A stretch of 64,000 nt of DNA from contig VZQC01000265.1 in the NCBI GenBank assembly GCA_009823505.1, positions 5,148,230 through 5,212,229 on the forward strand. Reading direction: 5' to 3'. The position numbers and the translations under genes were made by a program. This document shows, piece by piece, positions 11,113 to 21,556 of the stretch. The DNA comes from Rhizomys pruinosus (taxonomy: Eukaryota > Chordata > Mammalia > Rodentia > Spalacidae). A model generated the notes under the pieces. That model was not told the origin of the DNA. It saw nothing but the letters and a program-made list of their open reading frames with translations, and made no database searches. The stretch's first letter is position 1, and every line of letters begins with the position of its first letter.

Positions 11113-11257
11113 GCTGGGCGTGGTGGCGCACGCCTTTAATCCTAGCACTTGGGAGGCAGAGACAGGCGGGCGGATCTTTGTGAGTTCAAGGCCAGCCTAG
11201 TCTACAGAGTGAGTTCCAGGACAATCAGAGCTACAGGAGACCTGTCTCAAAAAGACA

Positions 11258-11304
<47 letters not shown>

Positions 11305-11334
11305 GTCAGAGCTACAGGAGACCCGTCTCAAAAA

Positions 11335-11384
<50 letters not shown>
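11113..11384 (+). mobile_element. B1 SINE with duplicated tail
   Basis: Sense B1. Its 3' end plus (AAAT)n is duplicated in tandem (11225-11305 and 11306-11384). The outer target repeat is aaaaaagagtagt. Confidence 0.85.
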
Positions 11385-11385
<1 letters not shown>

Positions 11386-11386
11386 A
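11263..11386. repeat. (AAAT)n microsatellites in B1 tails
   Basis: Two tracts, 11258-11304 and 11331-11386, separated by the duplicated B1 end. Confidence 0.95.
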
Positions 11387-11395
11387 AAAGAGTAG

Positions 11396-11482
11396 TAGAC
11401 CAGGCTGGCCTTGAACTCACAAAGATCCACCTGCTTCTGCCTCCCAAGTGCTAGGATTAAAGGCGTGTGCTACCACGCCCTG
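11396..11482 (-). mobile_element. B1 SINE fragment
   Basis: Antisense B1 lacking its 3' half (starts agaccaggctggcc). Forms an inverted repeat with the B1 at 11113. Confidence 0.8.
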
Positions 11483-11540
11483 ATAACTAATTATATTATA
11501 ATAACTTCTAAGTGTTAATCAGTAAACCTAGTTTTGAGAT

Positions 11541-11820
11541 TGATTCCTTCTGAGTAACCTTTGCCAGGTAGCACTTGCAAGGTTGATAGATTTTCTACCT
11601 ACCATAAAAATAAAATGTGCTGGCCGATCCACAGAGACCCAGCATGGTGTCACAAGCCTTTTAGGCCTTACCCAAGCTGCTGCGAGTACGCAGCTTTGGC
11701 CTCGGAAGACGCTCCATGGGTTGCGCTGGCTCCAGTGGCCCGAGTCGTCCCCCCCCATCCCCTCCCCTCGATGGAGGAGCCTGCAGGGGCCTCTGGCCCA
11801 GAGATTGGCTTACCGGATAG
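11541..11820. other. locally GC/CpG-richer block, unexplained
   Basis: CpGs (..ctgcgagtacgcagc.., ..ccgagtcgtcccc..) are much denser than in the rest of the 35 kb upstream. On the minus strand a possible splice donor (gtaagg) follows agcagcttgg. No conserved reading frame. It could be the edge of the neighbouring repeat or an old exon/promoter remnant. Confidence 0.35.
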
Positions 11821-12130
11821 TCTTGAGTAGTCCAGCAATGGCTGTACCACACTGGAGAGGCTGAGGAATCCGGCAGTTTCTCAGTCCACAGAGGCTGGAT
11901 GTCTCAGTAGTCCCAATCTGGGGCTGAAGGCCTGAAGGATTCCTGCTTCAATCTAAGATGGAATACAAAGAAATTGGTTCTACTGTCAGCAAACGCCACA
12001 GCAGCAAGACAGATGAACTCACCAGTGGGAGAAGGCAAGCAGGCAAAAAGCAAAAGCTCCCTTCTGCCATGACCTTCGCTACAGGCCGCCACCAGAAGAA
12101 TGGTGCCTGGCATCTAGGAGGTGCTGGGTG
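11820..12130. mobile_element. rodent dispersed repeat (family unnamed)
   Basis: Contains ..ctcagtccacagaggctgga.., ..gaactcaccagtgggagaag.., ..caggcaaaaagcaaaagctc.., phrases I associate with a common rodent LTR-like repeat. The adjacent GC-richer block 11620-11820 may be part of it. Confidence 0.45.
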
Positions 12131-12635
12131 AGTGCTGGTTCAAAGGGTGAGCAGTGCCTTGTGAACTAGAATGAAGTGGCAGTGGCAAGATGCTGACACA
12201 ATTTTAGAAAATACCCAGTTTATGTTCCAACTGCTCTTAGCCACCCCTAAAATGAAAATCGAAAAATGTCAGCAAATCAACAAATGATAATGAAATTAAA
12301 GACATTAATGATGAAGATAGGAGATGAATCACATCTCCAGAACCCAAGAAGCTGCTATCAAGTGCACCTGGATATGAGAAAAAACAGAAATGATCCTATT
12401 CTGTTGGTCAATAATGTTTTTAGGATAACTACTCTGTAGAGCACAGCACTGCCAAATAAAAAAATACTTGCACGTACCCTAGATAAATTACCCTACATAA
12501 ATCTTGTGCTTACCTTTGTAAGCACAAGATATCTGTGAAGGGCTTTTCATGAAGCCTTGTTTATAATATGAAACACCTGAAGTCAATACCAGCATGGAAA
12601 TTTTACATTCATATGAGAGTATATTGTAAAAAAAT
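12131..12635. other. no recognised feature
   Basis: Unique-looking; no exon signal. Confidence 0.5.
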
Positions 12636-12761
12636 GTGCTGGGCATGGTGACACACACCTTTAATCCCAAGTACTCAGGAAGCAGAGGCAGGCCAAGGTC
12701 AGCCTGGTCTACATAGCAAGTTCCAGCCCAACTGGGGCTACAGAAGGCAAAAAAAAAAAAT
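12636..12761 (+). mobile_element. B1 SINE with internal deletion
   Basis: Sense B1 lacking the ggatctttgtgagttc segment; A-tail. Confidence 0.8.
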
Positions 12762-13119
12762 CCCTTCAAGCCCTAACTTCAAGAAGTAATGACTACACCA
12801 TTTCTGTGTTCCTCCTTTAAGCATACCCCTCTGAAAAATGGCCTGTAACCCCGATTCTACTTCCTACCTTCTCTTCAGAAGCCAGCCAAACTTTTGTCAA
12901 GTTATTCTACTGAAATCCAGTTATCAAGTATCCAGTGACCTCCAGTGGCCACTTCTCAATCTTTATCTCTTGGTCAGCCATCCTTAGATAGTGGATCACT
13001 TCCTCTGAAATACTCAGTTCTCTTTAGTCCAAGAAGTAGTAAATGGTTTCCCCTTATTTTACTGGCTGCTCCTTCTGTTATCTTTGGATAGCTTTTTGTT
13101 GTTTTGGTTAACATTGCAT

Positions 13120-13535
13120 TGTATTTTTATTATTGTGGTAGAATATAAGTAACCTGGAATTACCATATTCCTTTTTTCTTTTTTTTGTTTTTGGTCTTTT
13201 TGAGACAGGGTCTCCCTGTAGCCCCAGCTGTCCTGGAACTCACTCTGTAGACCAGGCTGGCCTTGAACTCACAAAGATCCGCCTGCCTCTGCCTCCCAAG
13301 TGCTAGGATCAAAGGCGTGCCCGGCCATATTCCTTTTTTCTAGTGTAAAATCCAGTAATATTAAGTCCATTAATTGTTATGCAAATGTCACCACTATACA
13401 TTTCAGAACTCTTTATTTTGGATAACTGAAACTCTGTATCCATTAAATAACAACTTCCCACTCTTCCCTCTCCCAGCTCCCTGGCAACCACCATTCCTAC
13501 TGTCTGTTGCATCTTCATTTTATTGTCTTTTTAAA
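13120..13535 (-). mobile_element. ancient L1M fragment, 3' UTR part (antisense)
   Basis: The antisense 3' region of an old mammalian L1 is recognisable: ..gcaaatgtcaccac.. ..aactgaaactctgtatcc.. ..tggcaaccaccattcctac. A B1 interrupts it at 13173-13326. Confidence 0.6.
13173..13326 (-). mobile_element. B1 SINE
   Basis: Antisense B1 flanked by ccatattccttttttc. Inserted in the antisense L1. Confidence 0.9.
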
Positions 13536-13544
13536 AAAAAAAAA

Positions 13545-13802
13545 TTACTTGTTTGTTTATTTTGTGTGTGCATGTGCTGGCACATGTATGCCACTTACAT
13601 GTGGAGGTCAGAGGACACCCTGGTAGTCAGTTTACATGTGGAGGTCAGAGGACACCCTGTGGTAGTCAGTTTACATGTGGAGGTCACAGGATACCCTGTG
13701 GTAGTCAGTTCTCTCCTTCCATTGTGTGGGTTCTGAGGATTGAACTCAGTCATAATGCTTGGGGGCAAGTGCCTTTACCCAGTGAGCCATCTTACCAGCC
13801 CT
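13545..13802 (-). mobile_element. old composite SINE, B4 type, with internal triplication
   Basis: Antisense pattern to ..gagccatcttaccagccc. A segment of about 37 bp is repeated three times at 13594-13709. Confidence 0.55.
13594..13709. repeat. three-unit tandem repeat, about 37-39 bp period
   Basis: Units start ttacatgtggaggtca at 13595, 13632 and 13671 and end gtagtcag. Units 2 and 3 carry an extra tg; unit 3 has small changes. Confidence 0.95.
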
Positions 13803-13804
13803 GT

Positions 13805-14220
13805 TGGTGTGTCTTTGTTGGATAAGTTTTGAGATTTGATGTCCAATTTATCATTTTTTCTTTTCTTTTAGTGATTGCACTTGCAATGTCATGCTCCAAA
13901 GTTATTGCTAAATCCAATGTCATACAGCTTTCCCTCCATGCTTTCTTTTGTATGATTTTAGTTATGTTCTCATGTTTAGAGCTTTGATCCCTTTTAAAAA
14001 GTCAGTTTTTGAATACTCTATAGTAGGGGGAGTGTTCAACTTCATTCTCCTGCATGCGAATATCTGGTGTCTTTGCACCATTTATTGAAAAGAGCGTCCT
14101 TCCTTGACTGACTGTTCCCAGTCACCCTATAAAACATTATCTGACCATATAGGTAAGGGCTTTTTTTCAGGGCTCTGTAGTCTGTACATTTTGGTATGTT
14201 GTGTGTGCGTTTCCACTCTG
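13805..14220 (-). mobile_element. ancient L1M fragment, ORF2 3' part (antisense)
   Basis: Contains the typical antisense ORF2 phrases ..attgctaaatccaatgtcat.., ..caacttcattctcctgcatg.. and ..caccatttattgaaaaga... Collinear with the L1 pieces at 13120 and 15775, so probably one element. Confidence 0.7.
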
Positions 14221-14239
14221 TTCAAAATAAGAACTTCCG

Positions 14240-14420
14240 TGCCAGGTGTGGTGACACCTGCCTATGATTCCAGCACTTCGAAGGTACCAATGCAGGGTGG
14301 TTGCTGCAAGTTCAAGACCAGCCTGGTCTACATAGCCAGCCAAAGCTACAGAAAAAGACCTTGCCTCAAAAACAAACAAATTGAAAAACAAACAAAAAAA
14401 AAATTAAAAATTAAAAAAAC
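14240..14420 (+). mobile_element. old B1 SINE
   Basis: Diverged sense B1 (ccaggtgtggtgacacctgc) with a long A-rich tail. Confidence 0.7.
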
Positions 14421-14883
14421 CTCTAACTTCTCTATTTCTTCCTTAAACCTTGGATTATTAGAAATATTTTGAGATTTTAATTTTCTTTGTTACTAATTCT
14501 AAACCTAAATTTTATCATAGAAAACATTTTGTTTTGTACAGATATTTTTACTGTATACATAGACTAGGTACACAGTTTCTAAAATGAACAAAATCCTACC
14601 CCAGCACATGAGAAGATTATACAAAGTAGAGAGCACAAGGACTGTTGAATGCAGTTAATAAACTGATTGTTTATAGTTCACTTGTGTAGACTAGATATAG
14701 CACTGATGCCTTTTAAGTATTAGTTCACTGCCTTATAAAACAGTTTTATCACTGCTATTTATGTGAAGAGAGGAGAAAACTGCTGTGTATGACTGTCGTG
14801 TCTTAGGGACGTAATCAGTGGTAAAACTTTTATGGAGAAGAAGGCAAGTTTAAGTATTGATTGTTTTAGAAATGCTGTCTATG

Positions 14884-15108
14884 GGGCTGGAGAGATGGCT
14901 CAGTGGTTAAGAGCACTAGTTGCTCTTGCCAAGAACCCGAGTTTTATTTCCAGCCAACCACATAGTGGCTAAGAACCATCCTTAACTCCAGTTCCAGGGG
15001 AATCTGATGCCTTCTTCTGACTCCGCAGGCATGGAATGACATGGGTGCACTTACACACATGCAGGGAATGTACTAATGCAAATAAAATAAAAAATAATTA
15101 AAAATAGA
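14884..15108 (+). mobile_element. B2 SINE
   Basis: Sense B2 of the older GGCTCAG type, tail (AAAATAA). Confidence 0.85.
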
Positions 15109-15189
15109 AAAGCCATCTAAATGAGCATGTTATTAAATATACAATCCTCACAGTTCCATTCTAATATAGTTTATGAAGTATTTTTCTAA

Positions 15190-15411
15190 TATTTTTATTT
15201 TATTTTTGTTTTATGTGTATGAGTATATTGCCTACATGTGTGTAAGTGCACCTGTGTCATGCAGTGCTGTGGAGGTCAGAAGGAGGGCATCAGATCCCCT
15301 GGAACTAGAGTTAAGGATGGTTCTTAGCCTCCATGTGGGTGCTGGGAATCGAACCTAGGTCTTCTGTAAGAGCAGTCAATGCTCTTAACTGCTCTGCCAT
15401 CTCTCCAGCCC
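15190..15411 (-). mobile_element. B2 SINE
   Basis: Antisense B2; agtttatgaa.tatt repeats flank it. Confidence 0.85.
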
Positions 15412-15774
15412 CAGTTTATGAACTATTAAACCAGACTTTAGAAGTTGAAATTTTACTATTAACATAGTCAAGCTACAAAACAACTCAGAGTAGGTTCTGA
15501 CATCTTCTCTCTTATATAAAGCAGCATCTCTTAGAAATGGGGTTTTTAACTATCCTTCTTTAGGACCCCAGTTACAATGGAAAGGTAAGTGGCCAAGAGC
15601 CCACTGTCAGAGATGAAAAGCGTCCCTAAACACTATGCAGTTCAGAGATGAAACAGTGTGGGTAGTATCAGTTTGGTGGAAAATAAAAATCATTTTGTAT
15701 GATTTAAGTTACTTCACACTTGATACTTTTATGTTATAGAATATGGGCTGTGTTAATAATGTTGTCTGTGCTCT

Positions 15775-16353
15775 GAAAAACAATGTATATTCTTTTGTTG
15801 TTGGATGAAATAGTCTTTAAATGTCAAGTAGATCCAATTGTTTGGTTGTGTTTGGCTTGATTCTGTCCATATTGACTCTTTGCCTGCTGGATCTGTTGGT
15901 TATTAACAGGTGCTGAAGTCTCTAAAAATAGGTTCTTCTAGCCATGCGTGGTGGCACATGCCTTTAATCCTAGTACCTGGGAGGCAGAGGCAGAGGCAGG
16001 TGGATCTTTGTGAGTTCAAGGCCATCCTGGTCTACAGAGCGAATTCCAGGACAGCTGGGGCTACAGGGAGACCTTGTCTTGAAAAGACCCCCCCCCCCAA
16101 AAAAAAAAGGTTCTTCTGTTTCTTCTTGTAGTTTATCAGTTTTTTGCCTTGCCAATTTTGACATTCTGATGTTAGGTACATGAAGAATTGTTGTGGCTTT
16201 TTGGAGAATTACAATGCCTGTTTTTGTCTCTGGTAAGTGTTCTTTATTCTGGTCTGCTTTGTTTAAATTTAGTATAGCTACTCTAGGTTTCTTTTTATTA
16301 GTGTTAGCCTGATACATCTTTCTCCACCTCCTTTTAATTGATTTGTATGTTTA
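15775..16353 (-). mobile_element. ancient L1M fragment, ORF2 central part (antisense)
   Basis: Antisense ORF2 phrases: ..gttgttggatgaaatagtct.., ..tgcctgctggatctgttgg.., ..attagtgttagcctgatac... A B1 is inserted with the direct repeat ggttcttct. The right side is cut by the Timm23-like pseudogene. Confidence 0.72.
15942..16108 (+). mobile_element. B1 SINE in L1
   Basis: Sense B1 with a C10/A10 tail. Target repeat ggttcttct on both sides. Confidence 0.88.
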
Positions 16354-17344
16354 TTTTTTTTTAAGGCAGATGTTTTCTTTATTGTAAAGACAGCAGTTGC
16401 AAAAGAGAAATAATATGACATAGGAAAAAATATAACTTTTTTTAAACCTACAATTACTTTTAAGAATAGAAGACTCTGGGGCTGGAGAGATGGCCTAGCG
16501 GTTAAGAGCGCCGACCGCTCTTGCAGAGGACCCGGGTTCGATCCCCAGCACCCACATGGCGGCCGAGAACCGTCCGAAACTCCAATTCCAAGAGAACTCC
16601 AGTTCCAGGGGAATCCGACGCCCTCTTCTGACCTCCGCGGCATTGCACGACACGGGTGCACAGACTTGCATGCAGACAGTACATTCATACACATACAGAA
16701 ATAAAAAAAAAAAAAGAATAGAAGACTCTGATTTGCTGCAAAGACCACAGATGATTGGTCAGGGCTACACGTCTTGTTCTAAGTGAGTTGAAGCCACATC
16801 CTTTGGTGGCTCACTGAGCTTGCACCGGTTCTATCCCCTAAAATGGAAAACCACCCACTGTTTCCAAAATTTCCAGGTCATACATATTGTCAACAGTATC
16901 ACAATGTTTGTTCATTTAATAGTCAATCCTTGCTGTACCAAATATACCCCCAGTCATGGAACATCCTCCAGTGATAATGAAGGCAAATTCAAATATGCCC
17001 TGGGTTTGATCAACTCCACTTAGCAAAATAAATTCATCTGTATCCTGAAGGAGATATTGTGGTTCCAAATTTACTTGAGGATACAGAGGAATTATGCCAG
17101 TTAGTGAAATCCTGGCATAATCTCCCCTATCAGCTCCAAAAGATGCTGGCTAACCCTCCCACACTCACGTGTTATTGCCACTTCCGAAACATCCACTCTC
17201 CATGATGGGGCAGCAAACTGCCCCTTAGCTTCCCAGTCCATCTCAGGCTGGAGCTACCTCAGGCCAGGGCTGTGCCCTGTTGTACCACAGCGGTAGCAGG
17301 AAAACTTACATTGCCACTGCTGTTTCTCCCATCACAACCTCCAA
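16354..17344 (-). pseudogene. Timm23-like processed pseudogene, interrupted by a B2
   Basis: Read on the minus strand: a 5' UTR-like lead, an ATG at 17203-17201, then intronless but frameshifted sequence matching TIMM23, the inner-membrane presequence translocase channel. Matches include LTG..PL.P, then LQDTDEFIL (17044-17024), then a diverged FE.AF.ITGGC.MTG stretch. The middle-to-C-terminal part is largely deleted. It ends with AATAAAG and a poly(A) (poly-T on + at 16354-16362). Several stops and frameshifts make it non-functional. It sits inside an antisense ancient L1 and was later split by a young B2 at 16475-16713. Target-site repeats are not clear (perhaps aattgattt-like). Confidence 0.82.
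16475..16713 (+). mobile_element. B2 SINE, young subfamily, in pseudogene
   Basis: Sense B2 with GGCCTAG and the 17-bp duplication. Perfect target repeat aagaatagaagactct (16459-16474, 16714-16729). Confidence 0.95.
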
Positions 17345-17417
17345 TTTGATTTATCTTCCAATTGTGTTCTGTTTTTCTTAACCTTGTTTCATCTTTAAAA
17401 TATTTAGGAAACTGGGG

Positions 17418-17690
17418 GCTGGGTACATGATGTAGCTCAGTTCATAGAGTGCTAACTAGCCTGCACAAAGTCCTGGGTTCTGTCTCTAGCACTGCATAAA
17501 GAAAGCATGGTCCCATGCACACACATATCTACACTCAAGTGTATATACACACATATAATCTCTATACTTGGGAAGTAAAAAGTAGGAAGATCAGACAGAG
17601 TTCAGGGTCATCTCAGCTACATACTGAGTTTGATTCCAGCCTGGTATACATGGGACTCTGTCTCAAAAAATAAATGAATGAATGACTGAT
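17418..17690 (+). mobile_element. B4-type composite SINE
   Basis: An ID-like head (..gatgtagctcagttcataga..) followed by a diverged B1-like part ending ctgtctcaaaaaataaa. Confidence 0.6.
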
Positions 17691-17733
17691 TTAATTAAAT
17701 CAGTCTTCAATATTGCTTCCCCCAAGTTCTTCT

Positions 17734-17995
17734 CTTTTTTTTTTTAAGGCATGCGCCACCACGCCCAGCATTTATTTATTTCTGTATGTGTATCAATGTA
17801 CTGTCTGCATGCAAGTTTGTGCACCCGTGTCATGCAATGTGGAGGTCAGAAGAGGGTGTCAGATTCCCCTGGAACTGGAGTTCTCCTGGAATTGGAGTTT
17901 CAGATGGTTCTCGGCCGCCATGTGGGTGCTGGGGATCGAACCCGGGTCCTCTGTAAGAGCGGTCGGCGCTCCTAACCGCTAGGCCATCTCTCCAG
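17734..17995 (-). mobile_element. chimeric B2+B1(24 nt) SINE, copy 2
   Basis: Minus strand: a full B2 (17995-17770), then 24 nt of the B1 start (17769-17746), then A-tail. The direct repeat cccccaagttcttct at 17719-17733 and 17996-18010 encloses the composite. It has the same junction as the copy at 3156-3434 and shares two substitutions with it (gtatcaRtg; gctccY) that other B2 copies here lack. Confidence 0.88.
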
Positions 17996-18010
17996 CCCCC
18001 AAGTTCTTCT

Positions 18011-18481
18011 AAGAACAGGAACTAAAGTAGAACTGGAACCCTTGGAGACTTAGGAAACTCCTAAATGGCTATGGTAAGATAAGATTCTAAACTTAAAGCA
18101 AACAGACTAATAAACAGGGACGCTAATAGTAGTTTTCTAGTGTGATTCTTTAAAAATCAGATACAGTTGTGATCTCACTTTAGTTCGGAGGGAAATTAAT
18201 TTTCTGTATGTAAGTTGTGTTAACATTGCTTAATAATAATTTAAAAACTCAGTGAGTTATCATAGTCCTTCTTAAACTGTTACTAAGTTGAATATTAATG
18301 CAGGAAAATGACTTGTCCTGGCTTTTTCCACTTGCAGAGTTTGGTTTCAGATCCAGGTAAGTCCATGTGCTTTCCCCCTATGGCTCAGGGGTTGTTGATT
18401 GGGCTGGTCACCAGCCTGTCCTTGTTTCCTTTGAGCTTTTCCCTGGAGTTCAGTTCAAGAAGGTTAAGAGTCAATACATTT
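18011..18481. other. no recognised feature
   Basis: Unique-looking sequence between the chimeric SINE and a B1. Confidence 0.5.
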
Positions 18482-18655
18482 GCCCGGCATGGTGGCACAC
18501 ACCTTTAATCCTAGCACTCGGGAGGCAGAGGTAGGCAGACCTTTGTAAGTTCAAGGCCAGCCTGGTCTACAGAGTGAGTTCCAGGGCAGCTGGGGCTACA
18601 GGGAAACCCTGTCTCAAAAAGACAAAAAACAAACAAACAAACAAACAAACAAACA
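18482..18655 (+). mobile_element. B1 SINE with (CAAA)n tail
   Basis: Sense B1 followed by about 7 CAAA units. Confidence 0.88.
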
Positions 18656-19279
18656 GTTTATGGACTATACCCCTCCTGAGTTGAGTGTCAGCCTGGCATC
18701 ATTAAAAAAAAAAAAAAAAAGTTTGTTTCCTGCTTTCCTTACTGGTCTGCCCTTTTCAGTTTCTCACTCCTATGTTCATCCTGTACTAGTGTTCTTGAGG
18801 CTATATATTTTTTCTCAGGCTCCCACTATAAAACTTTAGGTGGCTTTGCTCTGGGGATAAGAAAGTTCCAGGTCTTTTTCAACTGCTACTTGCCATAGAT
18901 GATTGTTCTGCTCTTCCTTTGGGAGAGTTAGAGGGAGGGAACGCAGTCTGAGCGGTAAAAAAAAAAAAAAAAGTTCCAGGTTCTTAAGATGTCATAGAAA
19001 GACCATGGTAAAACCTGCTGTTAAACCATCCTGTGTGGTCATTCTTTCCCTCACTTGTCACAGTAAATATTCAATAGTTTACTCCAAGAGTCTCTTGAGA
19101 CTGTGCCCAGTTTCTTAGAATTCCATGTCTGTAATATTCCTCCACCTACACCTCCTCTCCCTGGCCTTCAGTTAATACATACAAGACACACAGTAATAGA
19201 CTCTCTTCACATGTCCCCTTGCTCCTCAGCCTTTAGTGGTTACCTGTGCCTATCTACAAGTTGATAGAAGGGAGTGGAA
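18656..19279. other. no recognised feature; two A-runs
   Basis: A17 at 18702-18720 and A16 at 18957-18972 each followed by agttccagg or gtttgttt. They could be tails of unrecognised retroposons, but I found no paired flanks. Confidence 0.45.
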
Positions 19280-19560
19280 GAATATTGTCATGCTAGCAAG
19301 TGAACTCTGGAATCAAGCTGCTTGAGTTTGAATCATGCCTTTTCCTAGATGTGCTCTGGAGCATGTTAACTAATTAGTTCCTAAACCATAAGCATAAGCT
19401 ACCTCCCTCCCCCAAGTTAATATTGGGGATTGAACCAGCTGTACAAACTAAGCAGGTGCACTGCTACTGAGCTACATTCTCAAGGCCCTTACTGTGAGTT
19501 TCTCTTACAGCAGTTCCTGTCATATACTAAGCACTTAGTAAATGTCTATTGCTATTACTT
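19280..19560 (+). mobile_element. MIR SINE, split by an ID-like element
   Basis: Left part ..ggaatcaagctgcttgagtt.. and right part ..atactaagcacttagtaaat.. belong to MIR. 19400-19487 is a later ID-like insertion. Confidence 0.55.
19400..19487 (-). mobile_element. ID-like SINE
   Basis: Antisense tRNA-like ID pattern ..ggggattgaaccagctgtac.. ..ctactgagctacattct... Confidence 0.55.
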
Positions 19561-19584
19561 TTGTATACATGAAAAAGAGAGTGT

Positions 19585-19772
19585 CATTTAAAATCTGGAG
19601 ATACAGACTTGGCTATGGCTTCCTACTTATTTTATGCTTAAGTCATTTAATTCAAGTAAAGCCTTGCATGGTTTCTCTTTATAATGGGATAATGATATTT
19701 TTTTTAATTTTGATTACCTAAGAGCTTTGTAAATGGCAGAGTGCTGTATAAAGTTCAGTTGCTGCTGGTAAC
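19585..19772 (+). mobile_element. MIR-like SINE
   Basis: Diverged MIR pattern ..tcttta.aatgggataatgat.. and ..gagctttgtaaatggcagag... Confidence 0.45.
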
Positions 19773-19856
19773 GTGGTTCTACTTTCCCTTTCAGGAAAGG
19801 TCATAACATTTCAGCTGGGTGGAAGAAATGAAATGGTCTATAAAAAATAAAGATAC

Positions 19857-19958
19857 TGCTGGGCGTGGTAGAGCGTGCCTGTAATCTCAGCATCCAGGAG
19901 GCTGAAGGTCAGTCAGTTTGGGCTCAGGCTATCTAGTGAGGTCTGTCTCAAAAAAAAA
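19857..19958 (+). mobile_element. old B1-like SINE
   Basis: Diverged sense B1 (gctgggcgtggtagagcgtg), internally deleted. Confidence 0.6.
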
Positions 19959-20337
19959 TTGACAAAGCTATCAGTAACTATATGACAAATTCTTTCCTTT
20001 TAGAAATAATTCTAAACTCATGCTTCTTCACTTTAAGATTATAAATATATGGTTTATTTGGCAGTCCTCTTAAGGGTATAAAATTAGAGTAAATGCTTCC
20101 ATTTGGGGGACTATGTCAAGGGATTCCAGAATTGAATATATTTAGCTGTACTTACCAGAATTTAGTAACCCTGGTCAAGTGTATTTTTTTAAAGTTAAAA
20201 AAAAAGTTTTGGTTAACTTTTTGTACTATTAGCACTCAGTATAAGTCTCAGTGCGTACTATTGTAAGGGAGCTGGTACATTGTGACTCATCTTTGGAATG
20301 ATTTTAAACTTGGTTTATGATATAAACATATGTCTTT

Positions 20338-20566
20338 TATTTTTTTATCTTCTGTATGAGTGTATTGCCTGCATGTGTGTAAGTGTACCCATGTCATGCA
20401 ATGCCCCAGGAGGTCAGAGAGGGTGTTGGATCCCCTGGAACTGGAGTTAGGACAGTTGTTAGCTAACATGTGGATACTGGGAACTAAACCTGGGTCTTCT
20501 GCAAGAAGCCAGTGCTCTTTTTTTTAAGCCAGTGCTCTTAACCACTGAGCCATCTCTCCAGCTCCC
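20338..20566 (-). mobile_element. B2 SINE
   Basis: Antisense B2. A short segment aagccagtgctctt is duplicated around a T-run (20507-20540). Confidence 0.8.
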
Positions 20567-20625
20567 AAACATGTCTTCATTAAAAAAAAAAAAAAAAGTA
20601 TTAGTCTTAAAAATTCAGACTAGGG

Positions 20626-20883
20626 GCAGGGAGATGGCTCAATTAGTAGAATGCCTTCCTTTCCCACAAGCATGAAGACCTGAGTTCATATCCCCAACCT
20701 ATATATAAAAAGCCAGCCTGGGGAGTCAGAAATGAGGATTCCTTGAGCTCACTGGCAGACCCAGACTGTGAGCTCCAGGTTTCATGTCTCGGGAAATAAG
20801 GGAGACCCCATCTCAAAAATAAATAAGCATTGATCTATGTCGACATAGAACCGCGTATTTGTGCATGCACACATACACACACA
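20626..20883 (+). mobile_element. old composite SINE (B2/B4 type)
   Basis: gggcagggagatggctcaat.. head, ..aaaagccagcctggggag.. centre and a diverged B1-like end before aaataaataag. Confidence 0.5.
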
Positions 20884-21387
20884 ATTTTCAGTCTGGTTTA
20901 CAAATGTTGTTCTTGACTATATGCTGTTTCCATGTCCCTTAGTCTGAAGCTTACTGATGATGCACTTCTTGATGATTTACTATGTTGCTAACAGGATACA
21001 GGCAGTCCCTATTTTGATAGCTCATAGATCCAAGAGCACATGTTGTTCCCAAAGGCATGGAGTACAGGATATTTTGGATGCAGTACTATTCTCCCTTCTT
21101 CTGTTAATTAAAGGTATTCCTAGCATTCAGCATTTAGCCAGAAAAGTTATAGAGACTTTGATAAAGATCATCCTTTTTCTATGAATTTTTAATCATTTTG
21201 ATATGAGAAGTGTTATTTACTTTGGTGCTATAATTAATTTAAAGTAAAATAGTATGTTTGAGATTTTCATTTAGAAGTATTTTTGTTTCTAAAAGATTTC
21301 TCTGACAAGAGAAAACATCCCAATCTGATGATTTAATTATATATGCAACCCTATTACCCACAATTCTTTAATCATTTAAAAAAATTT
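20884..21387. other. no recognised feature
   Basis: AT-rich; nothing identified. Confidence 0.5.
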
Positions 21388-21555
21388 GGCCAGGCCTGGT
21401 GGCGCATACCTTTAATCCCAGCACTCAGGAGGCAGAGGCAGAGGCAGACAGATCTCTGTGAGTTCAAGGCCAGCCTAGTCTACATAGTAAGCTCCAAGGC
21501 CAGCTGGGACTAAAGGGAGACCCTGTCTAAAAAACACAAAAAAAAAAAAAAAAAT
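21388..21555 (+). mobile_element. B1 SINE
   Basis: Sense B1 with duplicated ggcagaggcaga and an A-tail. Confidence 0.88.
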
Positions 21556-21556
21556 T

